Part shown: positions 58,335-64,000 of the stretch, piece by piece
Numbering within the stretch: position 1 is the stretch's first letter
Layout of the letters: each line of letters begins with the position of its first letter
Assembly (NCBI GenBank): GCA_019703815.1
Contig: AP023052.1
Location: 124,001 to 188,000, forward strand
Reading direction: 5' to 3'
DNA length: 64,000 bases
Source: Thaumasiovibrio occultus
GTDB taxonomy: Bacteria; Pseudomonadota; Gammaproteobacteria; Enterobacterales; Vibrionaceae
The notes under the pieces: model-generated
Seen by the model: the letters and a program-made list of their open reading frames with translations, nothing else
The model's database searches: none
Told to the model about the DNA's origin: nothing
Position numbers and translations under genes: made by a program

Positions 58335-59078
58335 TTACCAGTAGTGCTCGGTGGTGATGTGGCCGGGGGCGCGACGCAGATTTTTCTCTAATCCTTTTTT
58401 GTGCAATATGGTTTGGGTGTCTTTCACCATCGCAGGGTTACCGCACAGCATCACTTGGCTCTCGGCAGGTGAGAGTTTAAGCCCCACCATACGCTCGAGC
58501 TGACCGTCTTGCAGGGCGTGGGTCACTCGACCGTTAAGCGCGCCTTGTACCGGCTCGCGACTCACAAATGGCTGCACCACTAGTTGATCCGGGTATTGGT
58601 TTTTGAGGGCGTTAATTTCGCCTTGATAGCTTAAGTCGGCAGAGTAGCGCACCGCATGCACCAGCACGATTTTACGAAACCGCCGCCATACCTCCGATTC
58701 GCGCAGTATCGACAGGTACGGCCCCAGTGCGGTACCGGTGGCGAACAGCCATAAGTGCCGCCCCTCAGGGACTTCATCGAGGGTAAAGAAACCATTGGCA
58801 CGGGCGGTGATATAGACTTCATCACCTGCTTCCAGCGCATGCAGCCGTGGTGATAGCAAGCCATCTGCGACGCGGGTAGCGTAGATCTCAATCTGGTTTT
58901 CGGTCGAGGGATTGACGAAAGAGTAGGCGCGTTGTACCCGTTTACCGTCCATGTCGAGGGCGAGCTTGGTAAATTGACCCGCTTTGAACGGCTCGATATT
59001 GGCTTCCAAGGTTAAACTGAAGAGGTCGTTGTTCCAGTGTCGGTTAGCAACCACAGTTGCGGGAATCCAATCAGCCAT
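58335..59078 (-). CDS. fpr: Ferredoxin/flavodoxin--NADP+ reductase
   Basis: Fpr passes electrons between NADPH and flavodoxin or ferredoxin, supplying methionine synthase, ribonucleotide reductase activation and Fe-S assembly. The 247 residues match E. coli Fpr (248). It has the FAD site RAYSFVNPSTENQIEIY, the NADP site LFATGTALGPYLSIL, CGNPAMVKDTQTIL, and a C-terminal aromatic (EHYW). I use the ATG at 59078, preceded by AAAGGGG, and not the longer frame to 59207. It lies 11 bp after the SufR-like regulator, so the two are probably cotranscribed. Confidence 0.95.
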   Translation of the reverse strand: MADWIPATVVANRHWNNDLFSLTLEANIEPFKAGQFTKLALDMDGKRVQRAYSFVNPSTENQIEIYATRVADGLLSPRLHALEAGDEVYITARANGFFTLDEVPEGRHLWLFATGTALGPYLSILRESEVWRRFRKIVLVHAVRYSADLSYQGEINALKNQYPDQLVVQPFVSREPVQGALNGRVTHALQDGQLERMVGLKLSPAESQVMLCGNPAMVKDTQTILHKKGLEKNLRRAPGHITTEHYW

Positions 59079-59089
59079 ATTTACCCCTT

Positions 59090-59707
59090 TTAACGATGAG
59101 AAATGCGATATGCGCAGCGCCGCTCCCCAGCAATGATGTGGGCGGTGCGCTCGACGAGATAATCGTCCCCTAAAAGTGTTTTGAACAACTGTATTTCGGA
59201 CTGACAAAGCAGCGGTTGACGCTCTGCCGCTCGACAGATGGGGCAGTGGTGCTCAAGCAAAAGATAACTGTCGTTATCTGCCTGCAGCGTGGCCATATAG
59301 CCCTCTTGCTCTCTAAGTGTAGTGATAGCCTGTAGTTTTTGCTCTAGAGAATCACAGCCCAATAGCGCATTTTGGTAACGTTTTAGGTTGGCTTGATGGC
59401 GCACATCGATAATGGCTTGCAGCTGCTCGCGACTCACCGTGGCTTCCATTGCATCTAACAGTTGTACGGCTAAATCCGCATGGCGATCGGCAAATTGCTG
59501 ATGGCCTTTTTGAGTCAGCGCCCAGTGACGGGAAGGTCGCCCGACCTTCGCTTTAACATCAAACGCCTGAAGGATGCCTTCTTCTTCTAACGCCTGTAAA
59601 TGCAGACGCGCACCCATGGTGGTGATTTCCAGCAGATCGGCCAGTTGTTTTGCCGTGGCGCTGCCATCGCGTTTCACGTACTCAACAATTCTGTCGATGG
59701 TTTTCAT
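59090..59707 (-). CDS. SufR-like transcriptional regulator with four C-terminal cysteines
   Basis: A 205-residue winged-helix regulator. The N-terminal domain reads STATAKQLADLLEITTMGAR-like (GSATAKQLADLLEI, TTMGARLHLQALEEEG), with the wing KVGRPSRHWALTQKGHQQF. The C-terminal part has HHCPICRAAERQPLLC and a late GERRCAYRI. The spacing of these cysteines resembles SufR-type Fe-S sensors. It precedes fpr in the same unit, which fits redox or Fe-S control of electron supply. That it binds an Fe-S cluster is inferred from the cysteines only. Confidence 0.82.
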   Translation of the reverse strand: MKTIDRIVEYVKRDGSATAKQLADLLEITTMGARLHLQALEEEGILQAFDVKAKVGRPSRHWALTQKGHQQFADRHADLAVQLLDAMEATVSREQLQAIIDVRHQANLKRYQNALLGCDSLEQKLQAITTLREQEGYMATLQADNDSYLLLEHHCPICRAAERQPLLCQSEIQLFKTLLGDDYLVERTAHIIAGERRCAYRISHR

Positions 59708-59942
59708 GGGTAGGCACTCACATCCGTTAACGGGTTAAGTTCGGGGCATGGCCGAACGATTTTTTATAAAGTAATAGCTTTATAAAGGAATCCTAGAGTA
59801 AAGCGAACTTGAGTGCAATCCTTGAGCAATTGAACGGCGATAATCGACTGATAAATAAGGGAAGCGAGGGGCGGATCGTCTGCGGGGAAAAGCGCGCAAG
59901 GGGAGGTTAGAACATAAGTAATATTGGCTGACGCGGGATCAA

Positions 59943-59966
59943 AAAGTGCTGCCGCAGCAGCACTTT
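59943..59966 (-). terminator. Terminator after glpX
   Basis: AAAGTGCTGC (59943-59952) / GCAGCACTTT (59957-59966) with a 4-nt loop. On the minus strand it ends in a T run (A tract at 59941-59945). Confidence 0.85.
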
Positions 59967-59987
59967 GAATTGGAAGGGGTGTACGGC

Positions 59988-60995
59988 TTAAAGCACGTGT
60001 TCAACTACGCCGTCGTCTTTACGATCGAGGTAGTGCGTTGATTTGATGCGACGAATAGTGCGGCACTTACCACGGATCAGCAGAGTTTCAGTGGTCGCCA
60101 TGTTACCTTGACGATGGATGCCCTCGAGCAAGTCACCTTTGGTAATACCGGTGCCTGCGAAAATCACGTTATCGCTACGAGCCATATCACCCAGCTGCAG
60201 TACCTTATTGGTCTCAATGCCCATTTCAGCGCAGCGACGAATTTCTTCTTCACCTAGCTTGCGGTTCTCTTCGGTGTCGCCTTTCACTTCATGACGAGGC
60301 AATAGACGACCGTGCATGTCACCACCTAGCGCACGAATAGCTGCGGCCGATACCACGCCTTCTGGAGCGCCACCGATGCAGTACATCATGTCGACCTCGC
60401 TATCTGGCATACAGGTCAAGATAGAGGCAGCCACATCGCCATCTGGCACGGCGTAAACGCGCACGCCCATGCGTTGCATTTCGGCAATCACTTCATCATG
60501 GCGCGGTTTCGCTAGGGTTATAACGACCAACTCAGAAAGCGGCTTATTCAGTGCCGCCGCCGTAGCTTTGAGGTTTTCTTCCAGCGGTTTTTCCAGATCA
60601 ATCATGCCAGCTGCAGCAGGACCGACAACCAGTTTTTCCATGTACATGTCTGGCGCTTTTAAGAAAGAGCCGGTTTCGCCTGCCGCCAGTACCGCCAGAG
60701 CGTTGTTTTGTCCCATTGCCGTCATGCGAGTACCCTCGATTGGATCAACGGCGATATCAACCGCGTCTCCACCACGACCCACTTTCTCACCGATGTATAG
60801 CATTGGCGCTTCGTCGATTTCACCTTCGCCGATCACGATTTCACCATCGATGTCGGTTTTGTTGAGTAGGATGCGCATTACTTCAACAGCGGCCTGATCA
60901 GCGGCATTTTTATCACCACGGCCTAGCCATTTATAACCGGCCAGAGCGGCGCCTTCGGTAACACGGGAAAATGCCATCGCTAAATCGCGTTTCAT
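59988..60995 (-). CDS. glpX: Class II fructose-1,6-bisphosphatase
   Basis: GlpX removes the 1-phosphate from fructose 1,6-bisphosphate in gluconeogenesis. The 335-residue protein has GEIVIGEGEIDEAPMLYIG, the metal site DPIEGTRMTAMGQNNALAV, KPRHDEVI, and DGDVAASIL. I use the ATG at 60995 (MKRDLAMAFSRVTEGAA) with TTGGAG upstream, matching family length (~336). Divergent from zapB. Confidence 0.97.
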   Translation of the reverse strand: MKRDLAMAFSRVTEGAALAGYKWLGRGDKNAADQAAVEVMRILLNKTDIDGEIVIGEGEIDEAPMLYIGEKVGRGGDAVDIAVDPIEGTRMTAMGQNNALAVLAAGETGSFLKAPDMYMEKLVVGPAAAGMIDLEKPLEENLKATAAALNKPLSELVVITLAKPRHDEVIAEMQRMGVRVYAVPDGDVAASILTCMPDSEVDMMYCIGGAPEGVVSAAAIRALGGDMHGRLLPRHEVKGDTEENRKLGEEEIRRCAEMGIETNKVLQLGDMARSDNVIFAGTGITKGDLLEGIHRQGNMATTETLLIRGKCRTIRRIKSTHYLDRKDDGVVEHVL

Positions 60996-61307
60996 GGATA
61001 CTCCAAAAAATTGAACTGGGACATTTGAGATTTGCCGGAATTTTATCACAGCAAAGAAAACGTTTGCGTACTTTTCATCTCAATCTGTTGGAGTTTTTCG
61101 CAGAGCCATTGTCAGGAACGCGTTAAAAGTGATGCTATTTCATGCAGTCGCACTTCAAATCGGTGAATTGCGGTGGTTGTTACGGTTTGGCTGGTTACAA
61201 TAGGTAATACTTGAGAAACGCCGCAAGAACTGCGACATTTATGCAGTGCCTTGCAAGGCATATAAGACAAAGAGCCGATATTGAATCGGTGTTACAAGGT
61301 GAAGACT
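60996..61307. promoter_or_regulatory. Divergent promoter region of glpX and zapB
   Basis: A 312-bp gap with no gene. It contains a 14-bp perfect palindrome TGCCTTGCAAGGCA (61247-61260) about 48 bp before zapB, which may be an operator or 5' leader hairpin. No named regulator site is recognised. Confidence 0.5.
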
Positions 61308-61550
61308 ATGTCAATCGAAATACTTGAGAAGCTAGAAGCGAAAGTGCAGATGGCTGTTGACACAATTTCCCTATTGCAAATGGAAATTGAAGAGCTAAAA
61401 GAAAAGAACTCTGAGCTGGCGCAAGAAGCAGAAGCGATGCGCTCAGGTCGTGAGAGCCTTGAGCAAGAGAAACAACAGCTGATGGAAGATCAGCAACAGT
61501 GGCACGCACGTGTACGCGCGCTATTGGGTAAAATGGACGAAGTAGAATAA
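61308..61550 (+). CDS. zapB: Cell division protein ZapB
   Basis: ZapB is a coiled-coil protein that links ZapA and FtsZ filaments at midcell and interacts with MatP. The 80-residue protein is one coiled coil from end to end ([38 protein letters not shown]). I use the ATG at 61308, preceded by AAGG; the frame extends nine codons upstream. It lies beside rraA as in E. coli. Confidence 0.95.
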   Translation: MSIEILEKLEAKVQMAVDTISLLQMEIEELKEKNSELAQEAEAMRSGRESLEQEKQQLMEDQQQWHARVRALLGKMDEVE

Positions 61551-61574
61551 CGGCGGCGTGTAACGCCACCGTTA
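61548..61574. terminator. Hairpin between convergent zapB and rraA
   Basis: TAACGGCGGCG (61548-61558) pairs with CGCCACCGTTA (61564-61574) with one mismatch. It fills the short gap between the two genes and could end both transcripts. Confidence 0.55.
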
Positions 61575-61579
61575 CTTAT

Positions 61580-62092
61580 TTATTGTTCGTCTTCTTCACT
61601 GTCGTCATCAGCATCATCTAACGGCTCTGGCGACAGAATTACCCCAGTTAAATCCGCATAAAGATGATCTTCTGGCAAGAAGGTCACGCCGCCAAAGTTC
61701 ACCGCGACATCGACTTCACCCACGCTGTTGTTGTCAGCGCCGACAGGAATAGAGGCTAAGGCATGCAAGCCGATATCTAAGCTTTCCAACTCTTCGACGT
61801 GGCGGACAGAGCCATACACCACCAACCCTTCCCAACCGTTATCAACTGCCAGTTGTGCCAGCTCGATATCAATCAACGCGCGACGCAGTGAGCCACCGCC
61901 ATCGACTAGCAGCACACGGCCTTCGCCATCTTGCTCAAGCACTTCGCGGATCAAGCCGTTATCTTCAAAGCATTTGATGGTGGTAATAGGGCCGGCAAAC
62001 GCGCTGCGGCCGCCAAATGCACTGAACATAGGCTCGACAACATCAACGCGGTCTGGATAGATGTCACACAGTTCGGAAGTATTGTATTCCAT
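61580..62092 (-). CDS. rraA: Regulator of ribonuclease activity A
   Basis: RraA binds the C-terminal region of RNase E and inhibits mRNA decay. The 170-residue protein has the conserved [45 protein letters not shown] and [17 protein letters not shown]. The acidic tail ([11 protein letters not shown]) is normal. It precedes zapB convergently and follows menA by 78 bp on the same strand, as in E. coli and Vibrio. Confidence 0.97.
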   Translation of the reverse strand: MEYNTSELCDIYPDRVDVVEPMFSAFGGRSAFAGPITTIKCFEDNGLIREVLEQDGEGRVLLVDGGGSLRRALIDIELAQLAVDNGWEGLVVYGSVRHVEELESLDIGLHALASIPVGADNNSVGEVDVAVNFGGVTFLPEDHLYADLTGVILSPEPLDDADDDSEEDEQ

Positions 62093-62170
62093 AAGCTAAC
62101 GCCTTGTTGTGGTGTGGAAAAACGTCAATTTCCAGTATAACTGCCTACACTGGCATTGCAACGATACCGG

Positions 62171-63082
62171 TCACGCGCCGGAGAGCATTACCCCAATAGC
62201 AAACAATAAGTTAGTGGCTAATGCACACTTCACCATGGTGCCCATCATCGGGCGCAAAGCCGCGCCATCCGCAGAAAGAAAGACATCACGACCGTGGCGG
62301 ATCAGCATAGGTAACGCCAATAGGAACAACCACGCAAACCAGCCCGTGAGCTCGAAAGACGCAAACACAATCAGGCAGCCGATAGCGCCAGTGAGTAAAA
62401 CCAAGTGATAACGGCGCCCCCATTGCGGGCCCATACGTACAGCAAGGGTTTGCTTGCCACAGGCGCGATCGTTGTCGATATCACGCAGGTTGTTGATATT
62501 TAACACACCTACCGCCAGTAGGCCGCAGGCCGTCGCGGGTAGGAAAACAAGGGAATCGACCGAGCCGGTCTGCAGGTAATAGGTTCCCGCGACCCCAAGC
62601 CAGCCAAAGAAAATCAATACCGACAGATCGCCAAGCCCCATATAGCCATAGGGTTTACGGCCAACGGTATAGGCGATGGAGGCGGCAATCGCCATCGCGC
62701 CGAGCAGGGCAAAACTGAACATGTCTTTTACGCTGTCGGTGGCGAGCAAAATCAAGCTGATACCACTGATCAGTGTCAGTACCACATTGAACGCCATCGC
62801 TTTGCGCATAGTGCTCGTAGTGACCGCGCCTGATTGGATCGCGCGCATTGGGCCTAAACGTTGTTCGTTATCGGTGCCTTTGACCGCATCACCATAATCG
62901 TTGGCAAGGTTAGATAGAATTTGCAGCAACAGGGCAGTGAGTAACGCGAGCGCGGTGATCGCGAGCGAAAATTGTTGCTCAAGCGCGGCAACGGCACTAC
63001 CGCAGGCAATAGACGCCACGGCGAGAGGTAAAGTCTTAGGACGGGCTGCTGACAGCCATACCGACAAAGAAGAGGCAGACAT
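62171..63082 (-). CDS. menA: 1,4-dihydroxy-2-naphthoate octaprenyltransferase
   Basis: MenA attaches the prenyl side chain to dihydroxynaphthoate in menaquinone synthesis. The 303-residue UbiA-family integral membrane protein has ARPKTLPLAVASIACG, the first Asp motif NDYGDAVKGTDNE with RLGPMRA, the second Asp motif NLRDIDNDRACGKQTLA, and about nine helices. I use the ATG at 63082 (MSASSLSVWLSAARP); a GTG directly before it is in frame. The ribosome site is weak. Confidence 0.95.
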   Translation of the reverse strand: MSASSLSVWLSAARPKTLPLAVASIACGSAVAALEQQFSLAITALALLTALLLQILSNLANDYGDAVKGTDNEQRLGPMRAIQSGAVTTSTMRKAMAFNVVLTLISGISLILLATDSVKDMFSFALLGAMAIAASIAYTVGRKPYGYMGLGDLSVLIFFGWLGVAGTYYLQTGSVDSLVFLPATACGLLAVGVLNINNLRDIDNDRACGKQTLAVRMGPQWGRRYHLVLLTGAIGCLIVFASFELTGWFAWLFLLALPMLIRHGRDVFLSADGAALRPMMGTMVKCALATNLLFAIGVMLSGA

Positions 63083-63142
63083 CACAATTCATCATTACGT
63101 AAAACACGTGCTAATGATAATCTAAATTTGTTCGAATGTGGG

Positions 63143-63167
63143 AAAAACGCCCCCGAGCGGAGGCGTT
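63143..63167 (-). terminator. Terminator after hslU
   Basis: On the minus strand AACGCCTCC-GCTC-GGGGGCGTT (63167-63146) leads into a T run, coded by the plus-strand A tract at 63143-63147. It lies ~140 bp past the hslU stop, after the 15-bp repeats. Confidence 0.7.
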
Positions 63168-63216
63168 ATTAATAAGATTGCAATTCTGTAGGTGTTGAGC
63201 GCACTTTACGCCCCTG

Positions 63217-63291
63217 TGTCTAGGTTTACTGTGTCTAGGTTGACAGTATCTAGGTTGACAGGGGCGAGGTTTACAAGAGCTGGCTTTACAG
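63217..63291. repeat. Five degenerate 15-bp tandem repeats after hslU
   Basis: Successive units are TGTCTAGGTTTACTG, TGTCTAGGTTGACAG, TATCTAGGTTGACAG, GGGCGAGGTTTACAA and GAGCTGGCTTTACAG, exactly 15 bp each. They lie between the hslU stop and its terminator. The similarity decays toward hslU. Confidence 0.75.
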
Positions 63292-63309
63292 CAGCCTGAC
63301 CCAACGGGG

Positions 63310-64000
63310 TTACAGAATAAAGCGGCTCAGATCTTCGTCTGCGACCAGCTCACCAAGGTGAGCTTTCACATACGCAGCGTCCACGGTGAGGCTCTGACCG
63401 GCTTTGTCGGTGGCATCAAATGAAATCTCTTCCATCAAACGCTCCATCACGGTGTGCAGACGACGGGCACCGATGTTTTCAGTGGTTTCGTTCACTTGCC
63501 ATGCCGCTTCTGCGATTTGGGTAATGCCGTCTTCGGTGAAAGCGACATCCACTTCTTCGGTTTTCAGCAGGGCTGAGTATTGCTCGGTAAGCGAGGCTTT
63601 TGGCTCAGTCAGAATGCGTTTGAAATCATGGCTGCTCAGCGCTTCTAGCTCTACGCGAATTGGCAAACGGCCTTGCAACTCAGGGATCAGATCCGATGGC
63701 TTGGCTATTTGGAACGCGCCTGAGGCAACAAACAAGATATGGTCGGTTTTCACCATGCCGTGCTTGGTGGAAACGGTGCTGCCTTCGATCAGCGGCAGAA
63801 GATCGCGTTGTACCCCTTCACGAGAGACATCGGGGCCAGACACTTCACCGCGCTTACAGATCTTGTCGATCTCATCGATAAACACGATACCGTGGTTTTC
63901 CACGGCGTGGATCGCCGCTTCTTTTAGCTCTTCTGGGTTAACTAGCTTAGCCGCTTCTTCTTCAGTCGCTTGCTTTAGCGCGTCTTTGATTTTCATCTTG
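63310..64000 (-). CDS. hslU: ATP-dependent protease ATPase subunit HslU, C-terminal part (cut by window edge)
   Basis: HslU is the AAA+ unfoldase that feeds substrates to the HslV peptidase. The frame is open to the window end, so the N-terminal ATPase motif (Walker A) and the start lie outside. About 230 residues are visible: Walker B in [14 protein letters not shown], the substrate/I-domain edge, [32 protein letters not shown], the sensor-2 [20 protein letters not shown], and the C-terminal LSRFIL that inserts into HslV. hslV is expected just outside the window. Confidence 0.97.
   Translation of the reverse strand, partial: KMKIKDALKQATEEEAAKLVNPEELKEAAIHAVENHGIVFIDEIDKICKRGEVSGPDVSREGVQRDLLPLIEGSTVSTKHGMVKTDHILFVASGAFQIAKPSDLIPELQGRLPIRVELEALSSHDFKRILTEPKASLTEQYSALLKTEEVDVAFTEDGITQIAEAAWQVNETTENIGARRLHTVMERLMEEISFDATDKAGQSLTVDAAYVKAHLGELVADEDLSRFIL

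Overview
The window is chromosomal DNA from a gammaproteobacterium, almost certainly a member of the Vibrionaceae. The evidence is gene order (envZ/recG-trmH-spoT-rpoZ-gmk; rph-pyrE, slmA-dut-coaBC, radC-rpmB-rpmG-mutM-coaD; a core lipopolysaccharide locus with a Kdo kinase; gpmI-envC, secB-gpsA-cysE; cpxRA/cpxP-fieF-pfkA-tpiA; glpX, zapB, rraA, menA, hslU) together with protein lengths and motifs. Base composition looks close to 50% GC, which would suit a genus such as Salinivibrio better than most Vibrio. The genus is an inference. No tRNA, rRNA, insertion sequence or CRISPR array was seen.

Layout. 1-7.7 kb: the end of envZ, then recG, a 0.9 kb gap holding five copies of a ~130 bp intergenic repeat, and trmH, spoT, rpoZ and gmk. 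8-13.1 kb: a small accessory-looking block with a Zn/Cd/Pb efflux ATPase, its SmtB-type zinc sensor, a C4-dicarboxylate transporter and an acidic hypothetical protein. 13.3-22.5 kb: housekeeping genes for RNA processing, pyrimidine and CoA synthesis, nucleoid occlusion, ribosomal proteins and DNA repair. 22.5-35.3 kb: lipopolysaccharide core and lipid A genes on both strands, more AT-rich between about 28.7 and 34.1 kb, ending with hldD. 35.3-45.9 kb: a TetR regulator, threonine catabolism (kbl-tdh), cell-division and glycolysis genes, and the secB-gpsA-cysE group. 51.2-63.3 kb: Cpx envelope stress, cation efflux, glycolysis/gluconeogenesis, ferredoxin-NADP reductase with a SufR-like regulator, and menaquinone synthesis, ending in a truncated hslU. 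hslU and envZ are cut by the window edges.

The most unusual segment is 45.99-51.15 kb. Four tightly packed minus-strand genes encode a 691-residue exported protein made almost entirely of Asp/Asn/Ser/Thr repeats, a small exported protein with a double-glycine motif, a C39-type papain-like peptidase with an intact Cys-His-Asp triad, and a second small exported double-glycine protein. A divergent gene encodes an outer-membrane beta-barrel. The parts resemble the Fap functional-amyloid systems of Pseudomonas (repeat fibre subunit, C39 protease FapD, barrel FapF). The repeat chemistry is very different, and two likely protease substrates lie next to the protease. I read this as a Fap-like surface-fibre or adhesin export system with a divergent, possibly calcium-responsive fibre protein.

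Several regulatory elements can be read directly: a GTAAA-N5-GTAAA CpxR box between cpxR and cpxP, an attenuator-like hairpin between rph and pyrE, and strong intrinsic terminators after envZ, pyrE, rpmG, gpsA, trmL, pfkA, tpiA, glpX and the hslU end.
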